From Halovivax limisalsi (GTDB taxonomy: Archaea > Halobacteriota > Halobacteria > Halobacteriales > Natrialbaceae): DNA of 64,000 nucleotides. Below are positions 7,664 through 17,063 of the stretch, piece after piece. The position numbers and the translations under genes are program-made. Within the stretch, counting starts at the first letter, position 1. Each line of letters opens with the position of its first letter. The stretch spans positions 3,472,001 through 3,536,000 of the forward strand of contig NZ_CP095757.1 in the NCBI RefSeq assembly GCF_023093535.1, read 5' to 3'. The notes beneath the pieces were generated by a model. It was not told the DNA's origin and ran no database searches. It was given only the letters and a program-made list of their open reading frames with translations.

Positions 7664-10600
7664 ATGAATACGCGTCCGGGAGCCACCGACGAGCCGTTCT
7701 GGGGCGCCGTCGACGACGAGGTTGCCCTGGATCGGTATCGAACGCTCGTCAACACGATCGACGACGGTCTCTACCAGCTGGACGCGGAGGGGCGCTTCGT
7801 CGCCGTCAACGACGTCGTCGTCGAGACGACGGGCTACGCCCGCGAGGAACTCGTCGGCGAGCACGTCTCGATCCTGCTGACCGACGAGGACGTGACGCGC
7901 ATTGCGCGCGAAATCACGCGGCAGCTCGACGCGGAGGACGGACCCATCTCCACCTTCGAACTCGGCATCCAGACGGCCGACGGCGGGACGGTCCCCTGCG
8001 AGTTGCGGGTCAACCTGCTGATCGATTCGGGGGAGTTCGCCGGGACGATCGGCGTCGTCCGGGACATCTCCGAGAAGACCCAGCGGCTGGCCACCCTCGA
8101 GTCCGCGCAGGCGTCCTACGACTCGATGACGAACGTCCTCGACGAGGCGAACATCGGCGTTTTCGTCCTCGACGAGACGTTCTCAGTCGCGTGGGTCGAC
8201 GAGACCATCGAGGAGTACTTCGGGCTGGAACGGGAGTCCCTGATCGGACGTGACAAGCGGCGGCTCGTGCGAGAACGCATCACCGACCGTGTCGCCGATC
8301 CCGACGCCTTCGCCGAGCGAGTCCTGGCGACGTACGACGACAACAGTTACATCGAGGAGTTCGAGTGCCGCGTGACGCCCGGGCCGAATCGCGAGGGGCG
8401 CTGGCTCGAACACCGGAGCAAACCGATCGAATCGGGCCAGTACGCCGGCGGTCGGATCGAGCTCTACTACGACATCACCGAGCGGAAGGCGTCGGAAGGC
8501 GCCCTCGAAGAGAGCGAGGATCGGTTCCAGTCGCTGGTCGACGCCGTCGAGGGGTACGCGATCTATCGCCTCGATACGGACGGCCGCGTGATCAGCTGGA
8601 ACGAGGGCGCGAAGGAGATCGTCGGCCACGAAGCGCCCGCGATCCTCGGCGAGCACGTCTCGACGTTCTACACCGACGCCGATCGCGAGACCGGCGTCCC
8701 GCGGCGGAACCTGCGGCGGGCGATCGAGACGGGCTCGGTCGAGGTCGAGGGCTGGCGACGCACGGCGGACGGCGGACGGTTCCGGGCGGACGAGACGATC
8801 ACGGCGATCCGGGACGATGCCGGGACCCACCGGGGCTACCTGATCGTCGCGCGGGACACGACAGAGCGCTACGAGCGCGAGCGGGAGCTGGAGAGCGAAC
8901 TCGAGCGCGTCTTCGGCCGAATCTCCGACGCCTTCTTCGCCGTCGACGAGGCGTTTCGATTCACGCACGTCAACGAGCGCGCGGAAACGCTCCTCCAGCG
9001 GAGCGCAGACGAACTGATTGACGAATCCCTCTGGGAGGTCTTCCCCGAAGCGTCCGAGATGGCCGCCGTTCGGGAGGCGTTCGACACCGCGCTGACCGAC
9101 CAGGCGGTGACCAGCTACGAGCTCTATCACGAGGAACTCGGCATCTGGGTGGAGGCGAACCTCTATCCGTCCGAGACGGGCATCTCGGTGTACTTCCGCG
9201 ACGTGACCGACCGCACGGAGCGCGAGCGGGAACTGGAACGCTACGAGACGATCGTCGAAACCGTCGACGACGGCATCTACGCGGTCGACGCGGACGGCCA
9301 CTTCGTCTTGGTCAACGAGGCGTTCTGCGCGATGACCGGCTACCGGCGGGACGAACTGCTCGGGAGCCACGCGACGATCGTCCACGAGGAGGACGTCACG
9401 ACGCAGGCGGAGGCGGCCGTCGCCGACATCGTAGCCGGCGACCGAGAGGTCGGGAAGATCGACCTGAACCTGCAGCCGAAGGCCGACGAAGCGTTTCCCG
9501 CCGAGAGCCGGATCGCGCCGTTTCCGATCGGCGACGAACACGGCCGCTGCGGCGTCGTCAGGGACATTTCCGAGCGAGTCGCTCGCGAACGCGCGCTCGA
9601 GAAGAGCGAGCGTCGATACCGAACCCTCGTCGAGAACTTCCCGAACGGTGCGGTCGGACTCTTCGACGAGGAGTACACCTACTCCGTCGTCGGGGGTGAA
9701 CTGCTCGACGAGGTGGGACGCGACCCGGACGAGGTCGTCGGCGAGCGGGTGATCGATCGATACCCCGACGCGACCGCCGACCGGATCGAACCGTACCTGC
9801 GAGCTGTCTTCGAGGGGGAATCGAACTCGTTCGACCTCGAGTTCGGCGACCGGCACCTGAACGCGCACGCGCTTCCCGTCCACGACGCCGACGGCGACAT
9901 CTACGCCGGCATGCTCGTGGTGCAGGACGTCACCGAGCGCACCGAATATCGCCGTCGCCTCGAGTCGTCGAACGAGCGACTGGAGACGTTCGCCTACGCG
10001 GCCTCGCACGACCTGCAGGAACCGCTGCGGATGGTGACCAGCTACCTCCAGCTGCTCGAGCGACGCTACGGTGACGAACTCGGCGCCGACGGCCGGGAGT
10101 TCCTCGAGTTCGCCGTCGACGGCGCCGAGCGGATGCGGGAGATGATCGACGGCCTGCTGGAGTACTCGCGAGTCGAAACGCGGGGCGATCCGTTCGAACC
10201 GATCGACCTGAACGACGTCCTCGAGGACGTTCGACGCGATCTGGAAGTGCGGATCGCGGAGAGCGACGCGGAGATCTCGGCCGAGCGCCTGCCCCGCGTC
10301 CGCGGCGACGCCAGCCAGTTGCGACAGGTGTTCCAGAACCTGCTCGAGAACGCGATCGCGTACAGCGGCGACGAACCGCCGACGATCGAGATTTCCGCCG
10401 AGCGCGACGGCGACGACTGGATCGTCTCCGTTCGTGACGACGGTATCGGAATCGATCCGGACGACCAGGAGCGCATCTTCGACGTCTTCCAGCGACTCCA
10501 CACGCACGACGAGCATCCGGGGACGGGGATCGGACTCGCACTGACGCGGCGGATCGTCGAGCGCCACGGGGGCGAGATCCGGGTCGAATCGGACCCGGGC

Positions 10601-10669
10601 GAGGGAGCGACGTTCTCCTTCGGCCTGCCGGCGGCCGACGACGAGGGGAGGTCGCGCGACCGGGAGTGA
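7664..10669 (+). CDS. Six-PAS sensor histidine kinase
   Basis: A roughly 1001-residue soluble sensor kinase. I count six PAS units: about 24-145, 150-275, 285-405, 410-520, 525-640 and 645-760, several opening with the repeat RYxTLVxTxDDGxYxxDxxG. The dimerisation domain carries the phospho-acceptor His782 in YAASHDLQEP, and the ATPase domain has the N box (FQNLLENAIAY), G1 (RDDGIGID) and G2 (GTGIGLAL). The SHDLQEP subtype is the phytochrome-like family common in haloarchaea. No transmembrane helix or neighbouring response regulator is visible, so it senses cytoplasmic cues such as redox or light through PAS ligands. Partner unknown. Confidence 0.93.
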   Translation: MNTRPGATDEPFWGAVDDEVALDRYRTLVNTIDDGLYQLDAEGRFVAVNDVVVETTGYAREELVGEHVSILLTDEDVTRIAREITRQLDAEDGPISTFELGIQTADGGTVPCELRVNLLIDSGEFAGTIGVVRDISEKTQRLATLESAQASYDSMTNVLDEANIGVFVLDETFSVAWVDETIEEYFGLERESLIGRDKRRLVRERITDRVADPDAFAERVLATYDDNSYIEEFECRVTPGPNREGRWLEHRSKPIESGQYAGGRIELYYDITERKASEGALEESEDRFQSLVDAVEGYAIYRLDTDGRVISWNEGAKEIVGHEAPAILGEHVSTFYTDADRETGVPRRNLRRAIETGSVEVEGWRRTADGGRFRADETITAIRDDAGTHRGYLIVARDTTERYERERELESELERVFGRISDAFFAVDEAFRFTHVNERAETLLQRSADELIDESLWEVFPEASEMAAVREAFDTALTDQAVTSYELYHEELGIWVEANLYPSETGISVYFRDVTDRTERERELERYETIVETVDDGIYAVDADGHFVLVNEAFCAMTGYRRDELLGSHATIVHEEDVTTQAEAAVADIVAGDREVGKIDLNLQPKADEAFPAESRIAPFPIGDEHGRCGVVRDISERVARERALEKSERRYRTLVENFPNGAVGLFDEEYTYSVVGGELLDEVGRDPDEVVGERVIDRYPDATADRIEPYLRAVFEGESNSFDLEFGDRHLNAHALPVHDADGDIYAGMLVVQDVTERTEYRRRLESSNERLETFAYAASHDLQEPLRMVTSYLQLLERRYGDELGADGREFLEFAVDGAERMREMIDGLLEYSRVETRGDPFEPIDLNDVLEDVRRDLEVRIAESDAEISAERLPRVRGDASQLRQVFQNLLENAIAYSGDEPPTIEISAERDGDDWIVSVRDDGIGIDPDDQERIFDVFQRLHTHDEHPGTGIGLALTRRIVERHGGEIRVESDPGEGATFSFGLPAADDEGRSRDRE

Positions 10670-10740
10670 CGGCCCCCGAGCCTGGCCGGTTCGCGCACCC
10701 GACCGAAACTGGCACCTGCGTGCGCGACGCAGACCGACCC

Positions 10741-11811
10741 ATGCTCTTCACGCCAGGGCCGACGGCCGTTCCGCCGTCGGTCAGGGAGGCGATGGCCGAA
10801 CCGCAGCCGAACCCGGACATCGACCCATCGTTTCGCGAGCGTTACGAGGCCGTCTGCGAGAAACTCGCGACGATCTACGATACCGACCACGACGTAGTCG
10901 TGATGGGCGGCGAGGGCATCCTCGGACTCGAGGCGGCGATCGCGTCGCTGGTCGCGCCCGGCGATCGCGTCCTCTGCATCTCGAACGGGCTCTACGGCGA
11001 CGGCTTCGCCGACTTCGTCGACTCGTACGACGGCGAGGCGGAACTCGTCTCGGCGCCGTTCGACGAGGGCTACGATTTCGACGCGATCGACGAAGCGCTC
11101 GAATCGGCGGCGGACGCGGGCGAACCGTTCGCGCTCGCGACGATGGTCCACTGCGAGACGCCGACGGGGACGCTCAACGACCTCGGTCCCGTTCTCGATC
11201 GGCTCGAGGCCCACGACGTCCCCTCGGTCGTCGACGCCGTCTCGTCGCTCGGCGGGGTGCCCGTCCCGACCGACCGGATCGACGTCTGCCTCGGCGCGTC
11301 CCAGAAGTGCTTCTCCGCCCCGCCGGGGCTGACGACCGCCGCGATCAGCGATCGCGCGTGGGACTTGGTGGCCGAGCGCGACCCGGACTCGCTGTACACC
11401 AACTTCCGGCCCTGGCGCGACGTCTCCGAGGACTTTCCCTACACCCATCTCGACGCGAACGTCGCCGCCCTCGACGCGGCGCTCGACCGACTGCTCGAGG
11501 AGGGGCTCGACGCCGTCTACGAGCGCCACGCGGCCGCCACCGAGCGCTGTCGGGAGCGCGGCGCCGACCTCGGCCTCGAACCGTATCCCGACGGCGAGCG
11601 GGCGAGTCCGACCGTCACGGCGTTCCGCCTGCCGGGCGAGGCGAGCCGGATCCAGCGCCGGGTCGCCGAGGAGGAAGACGTCGTCCTGGCGACTGGCCTC
11701 GGCGACCTGGCCGACGATGTTCTCCGGATCGGGCACATGGGATACAACGCCGACGTTGCAAAGGTCGACCGGGCGATGGACGCCGTCGCGGCCGTCTCCG
11801 ATTCGGCGTAA
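10741..11811 (+). CDS. Class V aminotransferase (alanine-glyoxylate / serine-pyruvate type)
   Basis: A 356-residue PLP enzyme. The start at 10741 gives the family N-terminus MLFTPGPTAVPPSV; the upstream extension overlaps the kinase stop and is discarded. The PLP lysine is Lys189 in GASQKCFSAPPGL, preceded by VVDAVSSLGG, where the Asp contacts the pyridine nitrogen. The family transfers amino groups between alanine, serine, phosphonate-type amines and glyoxylate or pyruvate, and haloarchaeal members are usually annotated as alanine-glyoxylate aminotransferases. It follows the kinase by 71 bp but is functionally unrelated as far as can be seen. Confidence 0.9.
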   Translation: MLFTPGPTAVPPSVREAMAEPQPNPDIDPSFRERYEAVCEKLATIYDTDHDVVVMGGEGILGLEAAIASLVAPGDRVLCISNGLYGDGFADFVDSYDGEAELVSAPFDEGYDFDAIDEALESAADAGEPFALATMVHCETPTGTLNDLGPVLDRLEAHDVPSVVDAVSSLGGVPVPTDRIDVCLGASQKCFSAPPGLTTAAISDRAWDLVAERDPDSLYTNFRPWRDVSEDFPYTHLDANVAALDAALDRLLEEGLDAVYERHAAATERCRERGADLGLEPYPDGERASPTVTAFRLPGEASRIQRRVAEEEDVVLATGLGDLADDVLRIGHMGYNADVAKVDRAMDAVAAVSDSA

Positions 11812-11901
11812 ACTGGCCGCTCCCTCCAACGCCCATAACCGCCGAAAACGGGCGCCATTCCGTATCAAAACGGCTTTTTCGGTCGACGGGAAAGGGCGGC
11901 C

Positions 11902-13446
11902 ATGCACGAAACGATCCGGATCCTGTACGTGGACGACGATCCGGATTCGGGCCACCGCACCGCGACGCTCGAGCGGGCGGACGACCGGTTCAGCGTCGAG
12001 AGCGCGGAAGGGGTGGAGAACGCACGGACCCACCTCGAACGGGCGGCGTTCGACTGTGTCGTCTCGACGACCCGGCTCCCGGACGGCGGCGACCTCGACC
12101 TGCTCCGTGCGATCAGGCGGGGCGACGACCGACTCCCGTTCATCCTGGTCGTGGGTCGAGCGGGGGAGGACGTCGCGAGCGAGGCGATCGCTGCGGGTGC
12201 CACCGATTACCTGCGCGAGGGAACCGACGGGAACGCCACCGAGCGCCTGGCGGACCGCATCGAGACCGCCGTCGTCGGTCGGCGTGACCGCGACCGCCAC
12301 CTCGCGAGGCAGAACGAGAAGATCGAGGCGTTACACGCCGTCGCGACGGACATCGACTCGTGCGAGACGCCGGAATCCGTCTACGAGACGGTCGTCGACG
12401 CCGCCGAATCCATCCTCGAGTTCGACATCGCCATCGCTGACGCCAGGGAGGGCGACGAACTCGTCCCGCAGGCCATCTCCACGCACCTCTCTGCCGAGCA
12501 GTACTACGACACGACGCCGGTCGACGCCGAGGACAACCTGGCCGCCGAGGCGTTCCGGACCGGCGAGGCGAGTCTCGTCGACGACCTGCACGCCGAGGGC
12601 GCCGCGCCCGCGGACTCGGCGTTTCGCTCCGCGCTCTCCGTACCGATCGGCGCGTACGGCGTCTTTCAGACGGTCACGAAGGACCCGGGCGCGTTCGACG
12701 AACGGGACCTGGAACTCGTCGAACTGCTCCTCTCGCACGCGATCGAACAGTTGGCGCGGATCGAGAACGAGCACGAACTGCGGGCGCGAACCGAGGCGCT
12801 CCGCGAGCGGACCGACGAACTCGAGCGAAAGAACGATCGACTCAACGAGTTCGCGACCGTCATCTCCCACGACCTGCGGAACCCGCTCACCGTCGCGAAG
12901 GGGCAACTCGACCTCCTGAGTGCGGACTGCGAGAGCGAGCACGTCGCGGAGATCGAGTCCGCCCTCGATCGAATGGACGCGCTGATGGAGAACCTCCTGA
13001 CCCTCGCGAGGGAGGGAAACAGTGTCGACGAACTGCGAGCCGTCGACCTCGAAACCGCCGGCAGACAGGCCTGGGGCACCGTCGATACCGACGACGCGAC
13101 GCTCTCCGTCGAAACCGACCGAGTCGTCCGGGCCGACGAGGTCAGGCTGAGGCAGCTCCTCGAGAATCTCGTTCGCAACGCGATAGAACACGGCGGCGCG
13201 GAGGTGACGGTCACGATCGGGGACCGCGACGGCGGGTTCTACGTGGCCGACGACGGCGACGGTATCCCCCCGGCCGAGCGCGACCAGATCTTCGAGAGCG
13301 GGTTCACCACGTCGGACGGCGGCACGGGCTTCGGGCTGGCGATCGTCTCGGAGATCGCCGCGGCCCACGGCTGGGACGAGTCAGTAACCGAGAGCGAGGG
13401 CGGCGGCGCCCGGTTCGACCTGACGGGAGTCGACGTGATCGAGTGA
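11902..13446 (+). CDS. Hybrid histidine kinase: degenerate REC, GAF, HisKA, HATPase
   Basis: A 514-residue soluble protein. Residues 1-125 form a response-regulator-like receiver, about 135-285 a GAF domain, then a coiled linker (LRARTEALRERTDELERKN), HisKA with His323 in VISHDLRNP, and an ATPase domain ending GTGFGLAIVSEI. The receiver keeps the acidic pocket (Asp11-13) but has Thr56 where the phospho-acceptor Asp should be (VVSTTRLPDG), Glu106 in place of the conserved Lys, and Val84 for the switch Thr. It cannot be a conventional phosphoryl acceptor. The GAF domain may bind a small ligand. CTTTTTCG near 11872-11879 is a possible promoter. Confidence 0.9.
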   Translation: MHETIRILYVDDDPDSGHRTATLERADDRFSVESAEGVENARTHLERAAFDCVVSTTRLPDGGDLDLLRAIRRGDDRLPFILVVGRAGEDVASEAIAAGATDYLREGTDGNATERLADRIETAVVGRRDRDRHLARQNEKIEALHAVATDIDSCETPESVYETVVDAAESILEFDIAIADAREGDELVPQAISTHLSAEQYYDTTPVDAEDNLAAEAFRTGEASLVDDLHAEGAAPADSAFRSALSVPIGAYGVFQTVTKDPGAFDERDLELVELLLSHAIEQLARIENEHELRARTEALRERTDELERKNDRLNEFATVISHDLRNPLTVAKGQLDLLSADCESEHVAEIESALDRMDALMENLLTLAREGNSVDELRAVDLETAGRQAWGTVDTDDATLSVETDRVVRADEVRLRQLLENLVRNAIEHGGAEVTVTIGDRDGGFYVADDGDGIPPAERDQIFESGFTTSDGGTGFGLAIVSEIAAAHGWDESVTESEGGGARFDLTGVDVIE

Positions 13447-13537
13447 CGACAAACCGGGCCTCCCGAGGCTGGCGATCCATCACCGTCGGGCCCGCAGGTC
13501 CACCACTGATTTGTACCACCGGATGGTATCTCCGGGT

Positions 13538-14410
13538 ATGATCGAACCGACGCCGACCGCGCCGCCCGTCGCACTGACGATCGCCGGGAGCGACTCCGGC
13601 GGCGGTGCCGGCATCCAGGCGGATCTCTCGACGTTTACAGCCCACGACGTCTTCGGTGCGTCCGCGATCACCGCCGTGACGGCCCAGCACACCCGCGGCG
13701 TCGAGTCCTCGCACGTGCTCTCACGCGAGGCGGTGGCGGCCCAGTTCGACGCCGTCGCCGACGACTTCGCCGTCGGCGCGGCCAAGACGGGCATGCTCGC
13801 CACGGCCGACATCGTCGAGCTCGTGGCCGAGCGAGCGTCGTCCGTCGCGTTCCCCCTCGTCGTCGACCCCGTTATGGTCGCCACGTCGGGCGACCGCCTC
13901 CTCGATCGGGACGCCGAGGCGGCCTACGAGGCGCTGATCGCCGAGGCGACGGTCGTCACGCCCAACGCGGACGAGGCGACGGTGCTCACGGACGTCGAGA
14001 TCGCCGACGTCGCGGACGCCGTGGCGGCCGGACGCGAACTGCTCACTCTCGGTGTCGACGCCGCGCTGGTCAAAGGGGGCCACGTCCCCGGCGAGACGGT
14101 CACGGACGTGCTCGTGGCCGACCCGAACGCCGTCGATCCCGACGCCGGCGCGTCGGGCGTGGACATCTCTCGCGATGACGGGGCGATCGTCGCGACATTC
14201 GAGCACGAGCGCGTCGACACCGACGCGACCCACGGCTCCGGCTGTACGTTCTCGGCCGCGATCGCCGCTCGGTTGGCCCGCGGCGAGGACCTCCTCGAGG
14301 CCGTCGGCGACGCGACGGACTTCGTCGCCCGCGCCATCGAGGCCCACTACGACGTCGGGCGGGGACCCGGCGCGGTCAATCCGCAGGCCGATCGGCGAAG
14401 CATCGAGTGA
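13538..14410 (+). CDS. thiD: Hydroxymethylpyrimidine/phosphomethylpyrimidine kinase ThiD
   Basis: A 290-residue ribokinase-fold enzyme that phosphorylates HMP and then HMP-phosphate to give HMP-pyrophosphate for thiamine synthesis. Signature segments are [17 protein letters not shown] near the N-terminus, [15 protein letters not shown], the NADEATVL hinge, VKGGH and [13 protein letters not shown] with the catalytic cysteine-containing GSGC anion hole. Many archaeal ThiD proteins carry a C-terminal ThiN (thiamine-phosphate synthase) domain; this one stops after the kinase domain, so ThiE/ThiN must be elsewhere. No TPP riboswitch-like element is evident upstream. Confidence 0.95.
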   Translation: MIEPTPTAPPVALTIAGSDSGGGAGIQADLSTFTAHDVFGASAITAVTAQHTRGVESSHVLSREAVAAQFDAVADDFAVGAAKTGMLATADIVELVAERASSVAFPLVVDPVMVATSGDRLLDRDAEAAYEALIAEATVVTPNADEATVLTDVEIADVADAVAAGRELLTLGVDAALVKGGHVPGETVTDVLVADPNAVDPDAGASGVDISRDDGAIVATFEHERVDTDATHGSGCTFSAAIAARLARGEDLLEAVGDATDFVARAIEAHYDVGRGPGAVNPQADRRSIE

Positions 14411-14497
14411 GCCTCCCTCGGGTGGCAGGACGACTCCGCAAGACCCAGCAGTGACCGAGGCGAGTTCGGAACCGATAGAACTGCCCCGGTGAGGAGC

Positions 14498-14504
14498 TTT
14501 TTAT
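14498..14504 (+). promoter_or_regulatory. TATA box for the tRNA-binding protein gene
   Basis: TTTTTAT lies 23-29 nt before the ATG at 14527, consistent with a leaderless transcript. Between them is a GC-rich dyad (CCCCGA / TCGGGG). Confidence 0.6.
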
Positions 14505-14526
14505 CCGCCCCGACGAATCGGGGCGT

Positions 14527-14856
14527 ATGGTCGACAGTCCGTTCGAGACCGAGTTCGAGGTCGGCGAGGTGATCGACGCGGAGTCGTTCCCCGAGACGAA
14601 CAAGGCGGCCATGACGAAACTGCGGATCGATCTCGGCGACGAGGAGATCCAGTCGGCGGCCCAGCTCGACTACCACTACGATCCGGAGGACCTCGTGGGG
14701 CGGCGGGTGCTCTGCGCGACGAACCTGGGATCGGTCCGCATCGCGGGCTTCAAATCGGAGGCGCTGACCGTCGGCGTTCCGAGCGACGAGGGCTATCCCG
14801 TCCTCGTCTCGCCGGACGACGGGATCGACGTCTCGCTCGGCGCCACGCTGTACTGA
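14527..14856 (+). CDS. tRNA-binding domain protein (CsaA / EMAP II-like)
   Basis: A 109-residue stand-alone OB-fold tRNA-binding domain, the same fold as CsaA and the C-terminal domains of MetRS and PheRS-beta. It shows the family spine FEVGEVIDAESFPETNKAAMTKLRIDLG, then QLDYHYDPEDLVGRRVLCATNL, and GFKSEALTVGVP. The residue composition is strongly acidic, as in halophiles. Free-standing members bind structured RNA or act as chaperone-like CsaA proteins. It is monocistronic with its own TATA box. The exact role is unknown. Confidence 0.88.
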   Translation: MVDSPFETEFEVGEVIDAESFPETNKAAMTKLRIDLGDEEIQSAAQLDYHYDPEDLVGRRVLCATNLGSVRIAGFKSEALTVGVPSDEGYPVLVSPDDGIDVSLGATLY

Positions 14857-15126
14857 CCGCGCCCCCGTTGTGTCGTCGACCCTCACTCGTCGGTAGAACG
14901 GTCGAACGAGCGCCAGATCGAAACGACGGGCGGATGTAAGATACTGACTCGAGCCCAGATACTATACGGACGTGATCGCGGGGCGGTTAGAGCGACCTCG
15001 CGTGCGGTGACCGATCCGACGCGGATCCGGCACGTCGGCCCGGAGCACAGATTTTGCTCGAGGATCCGTGCACGGTCGTCAGCGTGGCCAGTAGCACTAA
15101 GAAACGGGCGCGCGGTGCACTCGGCG
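14857..15126. other. Intergenic spacer before the first 7TM kinase
   Basis: About 270 bases with no family-like frame. AGATACTATACG near 14958-14968 is a possible TATA element, but it is 160 nt from the kinase start, so a leader or an undetected small transcript is possible. Confidence 0.35.
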
Positions 15127-16905
15127 ATGGAATTGTCAGCGCAGTCGGTCTACTTCATCCTGCTCGCGGTGGCGACGCTCGTCAGCGTGGTCATCGGCGT
15201 CTCCGCGATCCGGAACCGGACGGAGACGGGCGCCACGGTGCTCGCCATCATCGCCGTCGCGATGGCGGTCTGGCTCCTCGGAGACTTTCTCACAGTGTAC
15301 GCCTCGTCGCTCACGGCCAGCGTTCGGTCGGCACAGCTCGGCTGGATCGGCACGGTCACCGTTCCGACGGCGCTGTTCGTCTACGTCCTCCGCTACACCG
15401 GCCGCGAGCGATACGCCACCGCGCCGGTCATCGCCGGGCTGGCGATCGTTCCGGTGATCACGTACGCACTGGTCCTGACGAACGGCGCACACGGGCTCAT
15501 CTGGTCGAGCGTCGAGCCCGCGCCCGAGACGCTGATCGGGTTCGAAGTGGCTCACGGGCCGGCGTTTGTCGCCTACACGGTCTACGCCTACACGCTCGTC
15601 GCGCTGACTACCGTCTTCCTCCTCGGCTTCCTGATCCGCTCGCGAAGCATCTACCGAGGCCAGGCGGCTGCGCTCGTCCTGGCAATCGCCGCCCCCTGGC
15701 TCGGGAACGTCCTGTACGTTTCCGGTCTCTTCGCGAAGGATCTGACGCCGCTCTCGTTCAGCGTGACGACCGCCGCGCTCGGCCTCGCGATGGTTCGCTA
15801 CCGGTTCGCGGACGTCATCCCGGTGGCCCGCGACACCGTCGTCGACAACATCACCGACGGCGTCTTCGTCCTCGACGGGACGGACCGCCTGGTGGACGTC
15901 AACCCCGGCGGCCGGCGGCTGTTCGGCGACGACGGCGACGACTCGCTCGTCGGCCGACCCGCGGCGGCGGTGTTCCCGGATCCGCTGGTCGAATCCGACG
16001 GCTCCGTCCGCGAGCGGTCGGCCGAAGTGACCGTCTACACCCGGCAAGGCCTCCGGTATCTCGCCGTCGACGTGACGTCGCTTTCGGATCGCCAGGACCG
16101 ATCCGTCGGCCGGCTGCTCATCGCCCGCGACGTCACCGAACGTCGCCGATACGAACGCGAACTCGAGCGCCAGAACGAACGGCTCGATCGCTTCGCCAGC
16201 GTCGTCAGCCACGACCTGCGCAACCCGCTCAACGTCGCCGAGGGGTACCTCTCGATCCTCGCCGAACGACGCGACGACGCCGAGATCGACGAGATCGAGG
16301 CGTCACTGAGGCGGATGGAGGTCATCATCGAGGACGTGCTAACCCTCTCCAGACAGGGCGACACCGTCGACGACCGATCGTCGGTTCTTCTCTCGACACT
16401 CGCCGAGAGAGCCTGGAACAGCGTCGAGACCGACGAGGCGACGTTGCGGATCGAGACGGGCGACCACCGCCTCACCGCCGACGAATCGAGGCTCACGCAG
16501 GCGTTCGAGAACCTGTTTCGCAACGCCGTGGAACACAATTCCGCGAGCCGTTCGGAAGCTGACGCTTCCGAAGACGCCGTCGAACACGGCGACGATGACC
16601 TCACCGTGACCGTCGGAACCATCGACGAGGCGGTCGGATCCGACGGGTCGAGTGCGAGGGCCGGCCCAGCCGGACCCATGCCGCTAAACGGCTTCTACGT
16701 CGCGGACGACGGCGTGGGCGTCCCCGAAAGCGAGCGGGAAGCCATCCTCGAATCCGGGTACACCACGAACGCGGACGGCACCGGGCTCGGCCTCGACATC
16801 GTCCGGTCGATCGTCGAGGCCCACGGCTGGTCGCTGTCGGTCGCCGAATCGGTCGACGGGGGAGCCAGGTTCGAGGTCACGTACGATCCCGATCGCGAGC
16901 GGTAG
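15127..16905 (+). CDS. 7TM-PAS sensor histidine kinase, copy 1
   Basis: A 592-residue membrane kinase. Residues 1-225 form seven hydrophobic helices of the 7TM histidine-kinase N-terminal type, containing the conserved pattern TNGAHGLIW and FEVAHGPAFVAYTVYAY. A PAS-like domain (about 235-335) follows, then HisKA with His362 in VVSHDLRNPLNVA, and an ATPase domain with FENLFRNAVEH, ADDGVGVPE and GTGLGLDIV. A 25-residue acidic insertion sits after the N box. The start at 15127 puts helix 1 directly at the N-terminus. The next gene is its paralogue, with exactly shared DNA tracts. The cue is presumably a membrane or extracellular signal. Confidence 0.92.
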   Translation: MELSAQSVYFILLAVATLVSVVIGVSAIRNRTETGATVLAIIAVAMAVWLLGDFLTVYASSLTASVRSAQLGWIGTVTVPTALFVYVLRYTGRERYATAPVIAGLAIVPVITYALVLTNGAHGLIWSSVEPAPETLIGFEVAHGPAFVAYTVYAYTLVALTTVFLLGFLIRSRSIYRGQAAALVLAIAAPWLGNVLYVSGLFAKDLTPLSFSVTTAALGLAMVRYRFADVIPVARDTVVDNITDGVFVLDGTDRLVDVNPGGRRLFGDDGDDSLVGRPAAAVFPDPLVESDGSVRERSAEVTVYTRQGLRYLAVDVTSLSDRQDRSVGRLLIARDVTERRRYERELERQNERLDRFASVVSHDLRNPLNVAEGYLSILAERRDDAEIDEIEASLRRMEVIIEDVLTLSRQGDTVDDRSSVLLSTLAERAWNSVETDEATLRIETGDHRLTADESRLTQAFENLFRNAVEHNSASRSEADASEDAVEHGDDDLTVTVGTIDEAVGSDGSSARAGPAGPMPLNGFYVADDGVGVPESEREAILESGYTTNADGTGLGLDIVRSIVEAHGWSLSVAESVDGGARFEVTYDPDRER

Positions 16906-17034
16906 TACGAGACGCCTCGGTTCGAAGCCGGCGTCGGTCTCACAGCACGGATCCGGTCGACACCGCCCGGAGTCTGCGTATCCCGGACCGGCCGTCCGGA
17001 AACCGGTAGCGACGGCGTACAGTGGCCGCTGCTG

Positions 17035-17041
17035 TTAAATC
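17035..17041 (+). promoter_or_regulatory. TATA box for 7TM kinase copy 2
   Basis: TTAAATC lies 23-29 nt before the ATG at 17064, indicating that copy 2 has its own leaderless promoter and is not only read through from copy 1. It also decides the ATG over the upstream in-frame GTG. Confidence 0.55.
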
Positions 17042-17063
17042 GTCGGCAGCCTATCATCGGGCA

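Noticed and set aside
8183-10567. Long minus-strand frame (794 codons) opposite the six-PAS kinase
   Set aside because: Antisense shadow; the plus strand has complete PAS, HisKA and ATPase motifs, and the reverse frame has none.
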